Shown: positions 8,715 to 18,273, counted from the first letter of the stretch. The stretch is 62,876 nt of DNA from Promethearchaeota archaeon (GCA_016839915.1 JAEOTH010000184.1:1-62876), one strand, 5' to 3'. Numbers and translations: made by a program. The notes: generated from the sequence alone by a model not told the origin.

Positions 8715-9500
8715 TTAATATTCTTTAACAAGTTGATAATGTAATGTTAATGGCTTTGCTTTAGGAATTAATAATAAGAATTTACTTCCTTTAGAAGAAT
8801 CTCCCTTTACTCGATCTTCTATCCACATCCTTCCCTCACATAAATTAATTAATTTAGCAGCGAGCGAGAGTCCAAGACCCATACCTTTAGAATTTTCACT
8901 TTTTTTATGTCTTTCCTGAAGGATTTCTTTTTTTCTTGCATCATCTATACCAATCCCATTGTCATTAAACTCTAATTTCATGAATTGTCTATTGAATTCG
9001 CTTACTTCTGATATTGAAACTTGAATATGGACTATTTCGTTTTTATTATATACAATTGAGTTCATCAGAATATTCTCAAAGACATCAAGTAATAATTCGT
9101 TAGCGATTACGTAGATTCTCTCTGTACTCGAGCTAAAGTCAATGTCAATAACTCTGTTTGGAAAATTAACCTGAACAAATTGAATGGCACTTTTTAAATT
9201 TTCAATAAGATCTATAGGTTCTAATGGCATTTCAGATTCCTCTGATTCAGATAGGGCTCTAATATTTCTTACTAATTTCTTTCCTCGATTTATTTGTTCT
9301 TCAATCAACTTAAAATATTCCAAAATTTCTTCTCTATTAATTCCATCTTTTAATAACATTCCACATAGCTCTAAGGAATTGCTAATTGTATGAAATAGAT
9401 TTGAAATATCATGGGTAAAAAGCCCTTTAAAACATTTAGTTCTAATATAGGCTTTATGATACATATCCTCCATTGTTAAATCCTGCATGACATTATCCAC
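8715..9500 (-). CDS. Cytosolic sensor-less histidine kinase
   Basis: A 261-residue kinase without membrane segments or a recognisable sensor domain. The phospho-acceptor His is in FTHDISNLFH near residue 29. The ATPase domain shows the N-box (FENILMNSIVYNKN), the G1 box DNGIGID and the G2 box KGMGLGLSLAAKLI, then WIEDR. It autophosphorylates and passes phosphate to a receiver, most likely the response regulator encoded just downstream. A short acidic segment ESEESEMPLEP links the dimerisation and ATPase parts. Because the input domain is missing, the signal probably arrives through a partner protein. Confidence 0.88.
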   Translation of the reverse strand: MDNVMQDLTMEDMYHKAYIRTKCFKGLFTHDISNLFHTISNSLELCGMLLKDGINREEILEYFKLIEEQINRGKKLVRNIRALSESEESEMPLEPIDLIENLKSAIQFVQVNFPNRVIDIDFSSSTERIYVIANELLLDVFENILMNSIVYNKNEIVHIQVSISEVSEFNRQFMKLEFNDNGIGIDDARKKEILQERHKKSENSKGMGLGLSLAAKLINLCEGRMWIEDRVKGDSSKGSKFLLLIPKAKPLTLHYQLVKEY

Positions 9501-9626
9501 TTTTTTTGGTTATTTATATTAAATAAGAATAAACTTCGTTAAATAGTTTCTACTACGTAACTTTACACAAAGTTCGAACTTTACCAGAAGCAAGAAAACT
9601 AATATCAAATAATTCTTAATTTTTAA

Positions 9627-10748
9627 CTACACTCTTTCAATTAGAAGATAACTTTTAACTTCTTTATGAAAGAAATAGTAAATGAAAATAACTGATGAGA
9701 AGTATATAATAACAGTTATAACATTCAAAATATCGCTTACTAAGAAATATGCTAAAATTGAAAAGAAAAAATATAAACAAACAATTAAAACAAGAGATAA
9801 AATTGGGGTTATAAAATCTAATTGTGTCAAGTTTTTGATCACACCTAACAGATATCGACTTATTAGGAATATTAATGCTAATAATAAAGGAAGAATCATT
9901 TCGAAAAGATTAATGGTTATATAAAAAATACCATATCCATAAAAGCTTAAGAAAAGACTAATGAAATAAAGTAGAGAAGTGCAAACTGTTATTCCTAATA
10001 ACGGATAATATAGCTCTTTCCTTTCCACTGTTAGTTCTTTTATTAAATTGCTCTTTTTCTTTGTTTTTATTTTTTCAGGATTATTAATTTCTTTATTTGA
10101 AATAGAATAGCGTATATAATGTAATGAAATAATAAATTCTGGTAAAATTTTTCGAAGGACGTAAAGAATTATTATGAATGAAATTAGTGTTATAAGATAG
10201 TACGACGAATCGTGGATTATATTCGTGGGCATTCCGTTATTTATAGATGCTAACATCAATACCATTCGGAACATATGTGAAAAATATGTTGATAATATTA
10301 TTATTATAATGATTTTGGTTTTCCTCCAAATTATATTCACATCTGGTTTAGGATTATGCGAAGAAGGCGTCGCAAGAATTATACCAATAAAAATACTAAT
10401 CATATGAGCACCATAACATACTGGTAACACTCTACCAGAGAAAGAAGGTTTTGGTAAGTATATGGTTATTAGATCAGGATTGATATCTACTATTGTTTCA
10501 ATATTGAAGAATAAGTCTAATACATAACTTACCTCTTTAATAAACATCGCAGTTATCCAACTATTAAAACTCATAGTAAGAAATAAAAAGATTAGACTGC
10601 CTAATATAGGCATACTAAAAGAGAAAAACATTAAAGAATGTTTAGAAAAAGTATATTTTATACCTGACCATTGAAGTTCTAACCTTTTGGGTAAAATTTC
10701 ATTATCGTTGTTATCAGTTTGAATGTTTTTTACGAGCTTTTCACCCAA
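9627..10748 (-). CDS. Archaeosortase/exosortase family protein
   Basis: A 373-residue polytopic membrane protein with about eight hydrophobic segments. The catalytic triad of the exosortase/archaeosortase fold is visible: Cys near residue 111 in LPVCYGAHMISIF, Arg near 161 in FSHMFRMVLML and His near 179 in NIIHDSSYY. These enzymes cleave a C-terminal tripartite tail and are thought to join surface proteins to a lipid or glycan. After the catalytic core there is an extra membrane region of about 150 residues separated by a basic loop, longer than a minimal archaeosortase. Candidate substrates with IPGY or IPGF tails are encoded in this window. It has a TTG start. Confidence 0.82.
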   Translation of the reverse strand: MGEKLVKNIQTDNNDNEILPKRLELQWSGIKYTFSKHSLMFFSFSMPILGSLIFLFLTMSFNSWITAMFIKEVSYVLDLFFNIETIVDINPDLITIYLPKPSFSGRVLPVCYGAHMISIFIGIILATPSSHNPKPDVNIIWRKTKIIIIIILSTYFSHMFRMVLMLASINNGMPTNIIHDSSYYLITLISFIIILYVLRKILPEFIISLHYIRYSISNKEINNPEKIKTKKKSNLIKELTVERKELYYPLLGITVCTSLLYFISLFLSFYGYGIFYITINLFEMILPLLLALIFLISRYLLGVIKNLTQLDFITPILSLVLIVCLYFFFSILAYFLVSDILNVITVIIYFSSVIFIYYFFHKEVKSYLLIERV

Positions 10749-10925
10749 TAAAATGGTTTAAAATCAATAAATATTCTAATTTAAACTTAGATTTATTTAT
10801 TAACTTCAATATTTTTTCAATCAATGAATTCAACTTGATTTTTAAGTTAATTGTAATTAAGATGAAGTTTATTTTTTTTTCTAAATTTGTCTTAATTGTT
10901 TTCCAAACTTAAATGTTGATTAAAA

Positions 10926-11489
10926 ATGAAAACTGATGAAAATAAGATAAAAGACGTTTTACGGCTCCTTCAAGAGGGATATAACAAGAGAGATCCACAA
11001 TATTTAGATACTTTCATGAAATTATACTCTTCAAAAGATTCTTCCTTGATAATTGGTACCGAACAAGGGGGAGTGATTAGAGGTTTTGAGAGTGCAAAAG
11101 AGCTTTTTCTGAATGATTGGAAAGATTGGGGACAGGTCAAGTATGATATAAATACCTCTGATATTCAAGTTAATGGAGATATGGCTTGGGTCTTTATGTT
11201 TGCTGAACTTAAATTGAAATTTACAGCGAAATATCTAAATAAAATTGCTCTCAAAATGATCAAAACTACTTCAGAAAATGAAAAAACTTCAGAGAATGCA
11301 AAAATTGTGGATATCTTAAGAATTAGTGCCTTAAACATCATTGAAAAATTAAAAAGCGAAATGTTTAACTGTCCTTTAAGAGTTACAGTAGTTCTTACGA
11401 AAGAAAAAGAGAACTGGTTCATTAATCATATGCATTTCTCCCATCCAATCGGTTTGTTTAATTCTTTTCCTAGGGAAAAAGAAATCTAA
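10926..11489 (+). CDS. NTF2/SnoaL-like domain protein
   Basis: A 187-residue soluble protein resembling SnoaL-like NTF2-fold proteins. The pattern is an N-terminal helix with LRLLQEGYNKRDPQYLDTFMKLYS, then strands with IIGTEQGGVIRGFESAKELFLNDWKDW, then a curved sheet with DMAWVFMFAEL and a final WFINHMHFSHP strand. About 40 extra helical residues are inserted between the last strands (the TTSENEKTSENAK region). NTF2-like proteins range from enzymes to ligand-binding domains, so no reaction can be assigned. It is divergent from the archaeosortase gene. Confidence 0.65.
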   Translation: MKTDENKIKDVLRLLQEGYNKRDPQYLDTFMKLYSSKDSSLIIGTEQGGVIRGFESAKELFLNDWKDWGQVKYDINTSDIQVNGDMAWVFMFAELKLKFTAKYLNKIALKMIKTTSENEKTSENAKIVDILRISALNIIEKLKSEMFNCPLRVTVVLTKEKENWFINHMHFSHPIGLFNSFPREKEI

Positions 11490-11924
11490 AAGTTATTTTA
11501 GTTCGATGTTTGATATAAGGAAATCTATCACATTTAAGTAATACTTTGACTTAAATGAAAAATTATTAGGGTACGAAATATTGCCCTAACTCAGTGTTGC
11601 ATACGTATTTATTTGTCCCTCGTCTCTCTCTTTTGATTAATCCTAATTTCTCTTATTTTCAACAAATTTTTTTCTTATAGGATCACTTTCAATGATCTAA
11701 ATAGGTGGGTAGCTATAGGCATGTTTCAATATTTTCAAGAAGATTTAAAAATCCATTAATTAATGGAACTTCTATGGAACTATCGGAAGCCCAACTATAA
11801 TATGAATTAATCTCGATCTTCCATAATCAAATTTAAAATAAAATATATCGATCATTTTACAAGAGTATTAAATACTTTTTTGGCAATTTTGTACATAATC
11901 CAAAAAATTTTGGGTGAAAGCCAT
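11490..11924. other. Gene-free stretch before the beta-helix gene
   Basis: About 435 bases without a convincing gene. It holds a hairpin near the NTF2-like gene's stop (separate entry). It also holds an AT-rich run near 11820-11880 that could carry the promoter of the beta-helix protein, though no single TATA box stands out. Nothing else is recognised. Confidence 0.4.
11531..11557 (+). terminator. Hairpin after the NTF2-like gene
   Basis: A perfect nine-base inverted repeat, CATTTAAGT and ACTTAAATG, separated by nine bases, starts 41 bases after the stop codon at 11489. It is AT-rich, so the stem would be weak. It may be a terminator, an RNA 3' structure or a protein-binding palindrome; no long T-run follows directly. 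Confidence 0.35.
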
Positions 11925-14189
11925 ATGAAATCTAATTTAAAGAAAATAGTAATTATAGTAATGTTAGGAATGATTTTCGCAATATCATTTATAAGCAATT
12001 ATAACTTCATCGATTATCAAAACAAAAATGAAATAACCGTAGAGATTCGAGATGAAACTAATACAAACAATCTGAAAATATCAGGATATTGGCCAACCTG
12101 TCCTCGCATACATATTAAAAATGACAATTGGTCTGCAATTGATCTTGACTGGATTCAAAATAGTACGGGAACATATGATGAGCCACATATTATTGAAAAT
12201 GTTACTATAAATGCTGGTGGTATTGGTTGTGGAATTCTCATCGAAAATTCTGTTGATTATTTCATAATAAAAAACAGTTCTATATCTAATGTAGGACATT
12301 CTGAAGCAGCTATCAAACTAGTAAATGTTAGAAATGGTAGATTATTAAATAATACCTTTTCAGATACTTCTTACGGTATTTATTTGAATAAAAGTGTTAA
12401 TAATATCATATGTGATAATATCGTAAATAATCTAGGACATGGAATACATTTAATAGAGAGTAATGACACAATTATTTCTAATAATAATGTGAATTATAAT
12501 AGTTATGGAGGGATTCGTGTCGAAAGCTGTAATAATATAACAATAACAGAGAATTCGCTCTTAAATGATGGTAGCACAAGAGGAAATATTAGAGTTGAAT
12601 ATTCTCACTCTAACATTATAACTAAAAATCAGATCTCTTACATCAATGTTGATGCTATGATCCTACACCATTGTGATAATAATGAAATTTCAGAAAATAT
12701 TATAAATCGCGTGGGTTGGAACTTTGGAATCCGGATAGACTTTGGTGACAATAACCTTATTATTAGAAATAATATTAATGATACCAGAGATGGTATTAAC
12801 CTTTCTTATTGTACTAATAGCACGATTCTGGAAAATAACTCAACAAATGGAAAGAAAAATGGGATATATATGTCTGGGGGCAGTAATAAAGCCATCTCGA
12901 ACATCTTAAGAGATTGTGGGGGAGAACATTATTCTACAGGGGGAATACAAGTTAGACATGATGAAAACACGATTTTAAATAATACAATTTTAAATAGTAA
13001 TAATGGGAGTGGTATATACGTTAGCGGGGATTATAATTTTATTTCCCAAAATGATATAGTTACTAGTAAATACGGAATATATCTTGATTATTCAGAGAAT
13101 AATGATATGTATCAGAATTTAATTAATCATAGCTCAGAAAATGGAGTATTTATGGAGGAAAGTGATAATAATACTCTTCAAGCAAATGATATAATAAATA
13201 ACGGAATGAACGGTGTAGCAATTGATAATCTTTCAGACTGGAACTTAGTTTATAACAATAAATTCCTTGAAAATGGATTAAATGCTATAGATAATGGTTC
13301 TAATAATAGATGGGATAATGGATTAATTGGAAATTATTGGGATAATTATGGAAATATTGATGAAGATTATGATGGTATTGGAGAGGTTCCTTATAATATT
13401 TCAGGAACAGCTGGAAGTAAAGATAATTTTCCGCTTGGCTATTTTGCCCCTTTAATAGTAATTAATTTACCTTTTGAAAATCAAGAATTTCGAGAACTTG
13501 CCCCTGCTTTTCATATCTCTGTTGATGAAACCTATTTAGTTTCTACTTGGTATACTCTTAATGATGGAGTTACACCTACCTATTTAACAGGATTATTCGG
13601 ATATATAGATCAAGATATTTGGAATAATATCACAAATGGACCAGTTAAAATAACTTTTTATGCAAAAGATATTTTTGATAATGAACGGAGCGAAGAAGTC
13701 AATATTATTAAAAATGTAACAGTACCAGAACCATGTGAAGTTATAAAATTGTTACAAGTAGAGATAACTGAAAATTCTTTTTCAACTAAACATTTCAATT
13801 TTACATTCTTTGTAGTTAATGAACTCGAACAAGAGATTGACTCAGCCAAAATTCAGATGTGGTGGAATGGTATAAATGTATCAAATGATGTTCAAAATCT
13901 TGGAGATGGATTGTATTTTGTCTCCCTAGAACCAATAACTGTCGAATCAGGGGAAGATCCTATTTTGTTGTCCATGAATATCTCTGTTGCCGGGTATGAA
14001 GATAAGCATTTTGAAACGTATCTTGCAGTGGATCCTGAAACACTTAAAAAGGAAGTTGGACAAGGTGGAGCAGAATCTCCTTTCCTAATACTCATTATTG
14101 CAATCATCTCGACAGTAGGGGTTATAGGAGCAATAATAATTACAGGAGGAATATTACGGAAAAGAAAGCTAACAAAAGAAATTTTTTAA
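11925..14189 (+). CDS. NosD-like right-handed beta-helix surface protein
   Basis: A 754-residue exported protein. I prefer the ATG at 11925, which gives a clean signal peptide (KKIVIIVMLGMIFAISF), over the frame's earlier TTG. The domains are a beta-helix of asparagine-rich coils (repeats such as NNIITENSL and NNTLQANDI) to about residue 460, then the acidic loop WDNGLIGNYWDNYGN followed by DEDYDGIG, likely a calcium site. Ig-like domains follow, and a C-terminal membrane helix with a basic end RKRKLTK. This layout resembles archaeal surface beta-helix proteins thought to bind or process surface polysaccharide. No IPG-type motif precedes the helix. Confidence 0.82.
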   Translation: MKSNLKKIVIIVMLGMIFAISFISNYNFIDYQNKNEITVEIRDETNTNNLKISGYWPTCPRIHIKNDNWSAIDLDWIQNSTGTYDEPHIIENVTINAGGIGCGILIENSVDYFIIKNSSISNVGHSEAAIKLVNVRNGRLLNNTFSDTSYGIYLNKSVNNIICDNIVNNLGHGIHLIESNDTIISNNNVNYNSYGGIRVESCNNITITENSLLNDGSTRGNIRVEYSHSNIITKNQISYINVDAMILHHCDNNEISENIINRVGWNFGIRIDFGDNNLIIRNNINDTRDGINLSYCTNSTILENNSTNGKKNGIYMSGGSNKAISNILRDCGGEHYSTGGIQVRHDENTILNNTILNSNNGSGIYVSGDYNFISQNDIVTSKYGIYLDYSENNDMYQNLINHSSENGVFMEESDNNTLQANDIINNGMNGVAIDNLSDWNLVYNNKFLENGLNAIDNGSNNRWDNGLIGNYWDNYGNIDEDYDGIGEVPYNISGTAGSKDNFPLGYFAPLIVINLPFENQEFRELAPAFHISVDETYLVSTWYTLNDGVTPTYLTGLFGYIDQDIWNNITNGPVKITFYAKDIFDNERSEEVNIIKNVTVPEPCEVIKLLQVEITENSFSTKHFNFTFFVVNELEQEIDSAKIQMWWNGINVSNDVQNLGDGLYFVSLEPITVESGEDPILLSMNISVAGYEDKHFETYLAVDPETLKKEVGQGGAESPFLILIIAIISTVGVIGAIIITGGILRKRKLTKEIF

Positions 14190-14363
14190 CCAAAAATTTA
14201 ATTTCTTTTTTTTTTGAATTTTGAGAGAGGTTATATAACTTACTCTTTCTGTATTTTTTTTTATAAATAAAAAAAAGGAGTAACTGTTAGATTTAAGTAA
14301 AAACTAATCTTAGATAAAAAATATATAGTTAAATTATTTTAATCTAAAATCGTGTGAAAAGAT

Positions 14364-14750
14364 ATGGAAAAAAAAATGATATTGATAATAGGAGCTATTG
14401 TAATGGGCATTGGAGCCATTTTTCTATTAATTACTCTGTTAATTCCCCATGGTGTTATTATATCTAATGTCGAATTATTTTTCGGTCAATCTAGTATTCC
14501 GATTATGATTGTGGGGTTTGTTTTAATTATCGTCGGGTCACCCTCCTTAAAAATAAGTGGAATTTTATTGATATTGGTTGGATTAGTATTTGTAGCATTA
14601 GCTATCTATACAATTATATTAGCCCAACGACCAGGTTATGCTTTAGCATATATATATTTACCAATGCACATAATCATTAGTTTAGTATTAATAATTCCTG
14701 GAATTTATCTAGTTAGGAAACAACCACAAGTAGAAGGACAAACAAATTAA
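14364..14750 (+). CDS. Small four-helix membrane protein
   Basis: A 128-residue protein with four hydrophobic segments (about residues 5-27, 42-60, 64-88 and 94-116) and a short polar tail. The ATG lies six bases after a GTGA motif, a spacing seen in several other genes here. No family is recognised, and the neighbouring genes do not suggest a role. Confidence 0.65.
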   Translation: MEKKMILIIGAIVMGIGAIFLLITLLIPHGVIISNVELFFGQSSIPIMIVGFVLIIVGSPSLKISGILLILVGLVFVALAIYTIILAQRPGYALAYIYLPMHIIISLVLIIPGIYLVRKQPQVEGQTN

Positions 14751-14810
14751 TAACGAATGGATTCACAGTACTTGTAATGGGAAATTTGGTATGGGTAAAG
14801 ACTATTAGAA

Positions 14811-15227
14811 TTAAGCGACGGAGTTAGGGTCTTTAGAAGTCTTGTTTTTAATATTATCTATTCTTGTAGTCAAATTTGAACTTTTGATATAATTAGAAAG
14901 ATCTTGTCTTAATAATTCTTTATCAGATTTTCTTGGACTTGCAGCTTTTAATTGCTCATTAAAATTTGGTATTGCTCTTTTTTTTTTATCTATAGGAAGC
15001 TCTGTAATAAATTTATTAGAGAGATCTTTAATTAGTTTATCTTTCATAGGATCTGATTTACCATATCTGTGTCCCGTAAAATTACATTGGATAAATTTTT
15101 CATTATCCGATTCATAATACCCACATCTACGACAAAATAAATCTTGTAAATATAAATTTGTCTTTGGGCATAATACTAAGTCTATTCCTATTTTATTTGG
15201 TTTAATCTGTATCTTCTTAACGTTCAT
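14811..15227 (-). CDS. Hypothetical protein with Cys zinc site
   Basis: A 138-residue soluble protein. The first 55 residues contain a probable metal site: LCPKTN, then FCRRCGYY, then QCNFTGH. That is three or four Cys and a His in zinc-ribbon-like spacing. The rest is highly charged and helical (KDKLIKDLSNKF, DKELLRQDLSNYIK). It may be a nucleic-acid- or protein-binding adaptor. No family is recognised. Confidence 0.55.
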   Translation of the reverse strand: MNVKKIQIKPNKIGIDLVLCPKTNLYLQDLFCRRCGYYESDNEKFIQCNFTGHRYGKSDPMKDKLIKDLSNKFITELPIDKKKRAIPNFNEQLKAASPRKSDKELLRQDLSNYIKSSNLTTRIDNIKNKTSKDPNSVA

Positions 15228-15405
15228 GCAATCACTATTGTTAAATAGTAAACACTGTACTGTGTAGACGATCTGAGGTTAAAAATAATTAGATAAATAC
15301 TAATGAAATAATAAAAATTAGATGTTAAAAATTTATTTTATCTAAAAATTTTGAATTAGACTTGAATAAATCCACTCCTATTTTCTTACTCTATAATAAG
15401 GGAAT

Positions 15406-15903
15406 TCAAGTTAGAAATTGATTCCAAGACTTAATTATATCTTCTGAGCTGATTTTAAACTTCTTTTCAATTTTTTTCAAATCAAGGTGAGCTATAATTC
15501 CATCTTTCCATTGATCATTGACCATTTTAACAATCTGTTTAATAGAATCCTCATTTTGCCCATAAATATCCATTTTATATACATGATTACGTGGAATATC
15601 AAGCGCACCAGCAATTCTGTCATCTACTTCAATATATACGCCTGCTTGCGGTGAGAGTAAATAAAAAGTAACATTCCTACCACCTCCAGCATCACTTTCT
15701 TGAGTTGAGGGATCGATACTCTCTAACCATTGTATTATCTTGATTAAAAATCTTGGCATATTATGTCTAAAAGAATGCTTTTTCGTGTCTGTTTTTATAA
15801 CAGCTCCCCCTTTCCGTTGTCCAAAAAAAGTATATTTTTGTAAGTTTTTAAAACCCAATACTTCTGCTTCTTTTTGGATCTGTTTTGATTTTTTTTTTCC
15901 CAT
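15406..15903 (-). CDS. Hypothetical soluble protein
   Basis: A 165-residue protein starting with a lysine-rich segment (MGKKKSKQIQKEAE). The middle holds a Gly-Gly-Gly-Arg turn and strands FYLLSPQAGVYIEVDD. The C-terminal half has helices ending in KKFKISSEDIIKSWNQFL, a small helix-turn-helix-like shape. No membrane segment is present. I do not recognise a family. Confidence 0.5.
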   Translation of the reverse strand: MGKKKSKQIQKEAEVLGFKNLQKYTFFGQRKGGAVIKTDTKKHSFRHNMPRFLIKIIQWLESIDPSTQESDAGGGRNVTFYLLSPQAGVYIEVDDRIAGALDIPRNHVYKMDIYGQNEDSIKQIVKMVNDQWKDGIIAHLDLKKIEKKFKISSEDIIKSWNQFLT

Positions 15904-16021
15904 TTCTTTTACTCTGTATTTGTTATTACTATCAATTCTATCGGGATGATATTTAAGTCTATCAAATGAATGATTTTTTTAAAATTATTATTACCACGTA
16001 ATTTTGTTCATGAGGGAATAA

Positions 16022-16114
16022 AGGCAATATCCAAGTTCGCACTTGGGCAAAAAATACCCAATATGTAAAAAATGCCTATAACCCAATTTTTCTTTATACG
16101 CACCGATCAATATG
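16022..16114 (+). repeat. Decayed zinc-ribbon gene end, repeat copy A
   Basis: In one frame the bases up to the TAA at 16079-16081 read QYPSSHLGKKYPICKKCL, a degraded version of a C-terminal zinc ribbon. From 16055 to 16114 the DNA, including about 33 bases beyond the stop, matches copy B at 20066-20126, at an estimated four fifths identity by eye. Both copies lie in the same orientation, 4.0 kb apart. Confidence 0.6.
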
Positions 16115-16179
16115 CATTCTGAAACTTTTAGCTTTTATATCATTAAAAATAGGAGTTAAACACTCAGCTAAAATCTATC

Positions 16180-16440
16180 TTATTCACTCTCTAATTCTGG
16201 ATAAGCTGAAATCAATTGTAATAGAATCAATTGAGAAAGTGATCTAAATACCTGATTTATATTTTTACCAGTTTTTACAGATTAGAATTCTAGTACTCTA
16301 AAAATTATTCTTACTCTATAATTAATCTTAGAGTTTTCATAAACTCTTAACACTAAATCTATTTATAGAGTCTTTATCTAGTTATTCTCAAGAAGGATTG
16401 AATAATCCTTCCTTTAACTCTAATTTAAGAAAAAAAAAAA
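16180..16440. promoter_or_regulatory. Cluster of ACTCT/AGAGT words
   Basis: Words of the form ACTCT followed by A or T, or the complement AGAGT, occur about seven times (ACTCTCTAA, TACTCTAAA, TACTCTATA, TTAGAGTTT, AACTCTTAA, ATAGAGTCT, AACTCTAAT). They all lie within 260 bases upstream of the caspase-like gene. Such clustering in both orientations could be an operator array, but AT-rich spacer DNA makes chance likely. Confidence 0.3.
16392..16411 (+). promoter_or_regulatory. Eight-base hairpin upstream of the caspase-like gene
   Basis: A perfect inverted repeat GAAGGATT and AATCCTTC with a four-base GAAT loop lies 41 bases before the GTG start. It could be an RNA hairpin in the leader or a regulator site. 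Confidence 0.4.
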
Positions 16441-16452
16441 GGGCGAAAAAAA

Positions 16453-17439
16453 GTGAATAAGGAAAAAATAATGCCTATTTTGCTAATATTTTTCTTTTGT
16501 ATTAGTAATATTTTTATTGCGACTGTTGTATCTCAAAGTTTTCCACGTACAACTGAAGATAACCAAGAAGTCACTTTAATAGTTGGAACTAATCAAAATG
16601 CTGTGAAAACAGGAGTGTTAGCATTTACAAGTAGCTTGAATAGTGATGTCGAAATTAATAAACAAGATACTATAATTTCGTCTGATAGCAACGAAATAAT
16701 TGTTATATTTTCTCACGGATCAGAACAGGGTATGATTTTAAACGACGAGCTAATTTCTTGGTACGACTTATCAATATTAATTCTTCAATCAAAAGCTAAA
16801 TATATATTTCTTGCAACTTGTTATGGAGCCAATATTAATGAATTCATAGAGTCTAGTGACAAAAAAATTCTTGGATTTACCGGGATTGTTGATGCAATTA
16901 CGATGGCGTATCTTTCTGCTTTACTTATTAATGCGCAATATGAACATTTTGATGATGTTCGTGAAAATGCTAAATTAGTCTCATCAAGAGCATCTTTAAT
17001 TCAAGAACACCCAGAGAAAATTTTGCCGTTATTTTGTACTAAATGTGAGACTAATGATGCCTGGTGGTGGATCTTTCCTATACGAATTTCGGCTATATTT
17101 CATATAAAATTGACTGATGCTGAATTGAATACTTATGAATGGGTAGGATTAGTTATATCTATTTTATCTTTATGGTTAGGAGGTGTAGCAGGATGGGTTG
17201 TAGGTTTATTAACGATTTTTCTTGAAGCTGTAATACTTGTAAGCCAACAGGCTCATCCTAATGGTGGAGCGTGGATATCAATTGAAGCACAGACTTTTCC
17301 ATTTTTGGGGGTTTGGTTGCAAGGTAGAGGACCCAGTGGTAATGTTATACTACCAATACCTGTGACGCCTGGAGATCCAATAAGTACAACAATACTTTCT
17401 GCTTCATTTCGTGCAAATTTACATGGTTGGACATGTTAG
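16453..17439 (+). CDS. Secreted caspase-fold (clan CD-like) cysteine peptidase candidate
   Basis: A 328-residue protein with a signal peptide or anchor at residues 7-27. After a strand (VTLIVGT) it shows a hydrophobic strand ending in His-Gly (IIVIFSHGSEQG, His near 88). A second strand ends in Ala-Thr-Cys-Tyr-Gly (YIFLATCYGAN, Cys near 123). Strand-HG followed 30-60 residues later by strand-xC is the catalytic layout of clan CD peptidases (caspases, gingipains, CHAT and C80 families). The C-terminal part has one or two membrane-like segments (LVISILSLWLGGVAGWVVGLL) and a proline-rich end. The call rests on motif and order only. It has a GTG start. Confidence 0.6.
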   Translation: MNKEKIMPILLIFFFCISNIFIATVVSQSFPRTTEDNQEVTLIVGTNQNAVKTGVLAFTSSLNSDVEINKQDTIISSDSNEIIVIFSHGSEQGMILNDELISWYDLSILILQSKAKYIFLATCYGANINEFIESSDKKILGFTGIVDAITMAYLSALLINAQYEHFDDVRENAKLVSSRASLIQEHPEKILPLFCTKCETNDAWWWIFPIRISAIFHIKLTDAELNTYEWVGLVISILSLWLGGVAGWVVGLLTIFLEAVILVSQQAHPNGGAWISIEAQTFPFLGVWLQGRGPSGNVILPIPVTPGDPISTTILSASFRANLHGWTC

Positions 17440-17559
17440 AATTAATATTAATTAATTTTTTTTTTTTCATCAAACTAATTACTTACTAATTATATTAAGA
17501 AGAAGTAATTAAAATTTTATACACAATAGACCTGTCTACTAGATTCATACTTATTTTGA

Positions 17560-18081
17560 ACACCTTACTATTTACAGGGGAGAGCTACATACAAAAAGAA
17601 CTTTCAAATAATATCTTTCGAACCTACTCTAGGAATAAAAACAGTTGCATTTCATACTCGATGGGATTTTTGGATAAACCAATGGGATTATTTTAAGAAG
17701 CCCTATCCTTCCTATGTAATTCCCGGTCTAGATGATGCTTTAGAGATATATAATACTTATTCTAGCTATAGTACGTATAAGAAGGAACATATAAATCAGT
17801 GGGACTCTTGGCTTAAGAACAAAGTTCAAAATCTTTTAGATTGGGCTGTGGAGTATAGTGCCTATGCTATTAATTATATTGCAGATGCTTGGGTTGAAGG
17901 TGATAATCCAAAATATTGTGAGGGCTGTAGTGGTCAAGAAAAAAATCCATATCCCCAGGATAATCCGGGAAGATGGAGTAAAATTGCTACAGCTTTATCA
18001 ATTCTGATAGTATTAGGTGTCGCGAATAGCATAATTGGACCAATACTTCAGATCTTATCTCAAAGTATAATGTCTCATTAA
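17560..18081 (+). pseudogene. Start-less coding remnant with C-terminal membrane segment
   Basis: A frame open from just after a TGA at 17557 to the TAA at 18081, about 173 residues. It has clearly protein-like composition (WDFWINQWDYFKKPYPSY; DWAVEYSAYAINYIADAW; CEGCSGQEKNPYP) and a hydrophobic C-terminus (ILIVLGVANSIIGPILQILS). No ATG, GTG or TTG occurs in the first 96 codons; the first is a GTG at 17848, far inside. It is probably a 5'-truncated gene, or one with a lost or unusual start. It is in the same phase as the caspase-like gene upstream and could have been a partner or its former C-terminal part. Confidence 0.5.
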
Positions 18082-18273
18082 GTAAAAGTAAAAAATAAGG
18101 ATTAATTAAATTTTTTTTAAATAAAATATTGGTTTGAAACTTAAAATTATAATTATTTTTATCTACTTAATTTTTCAATTCTTAGAAACCAACACAGAAT
18201 GTGTTATTAAAATTTGACAGATGAAATTGTATTTGTCAAAGTTTAAAATTAAGACATGCAAAATTGAATAGTG

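Larger units (their letters stand above)
15950..16452. other. Gene-free stretch upstream of the caspase-like gene
   Basis: About 500 bases. The left part contains a decayed zinc-ribbon gene end (separate entry). The right part (about 16180-16440) carries several ACTCT-type words in both orientations and a hairpin just before the next gene. No intact gene is seen. Confidence 0.5.

Noticed and set aside
11880-11924. An upstream start for the beta-helix protein
   Set aside because: The extra residues precede a normal signal peptide that begins at the ATG at 11925.
17848-18081. A 77-codon gene starting at the internal GTG
   Set aside because: Protein-like sequence extends nearly 100 codons further upstream in the same frame, so this GTG is not a natural start. 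I treat the whole open frame as a remnant.
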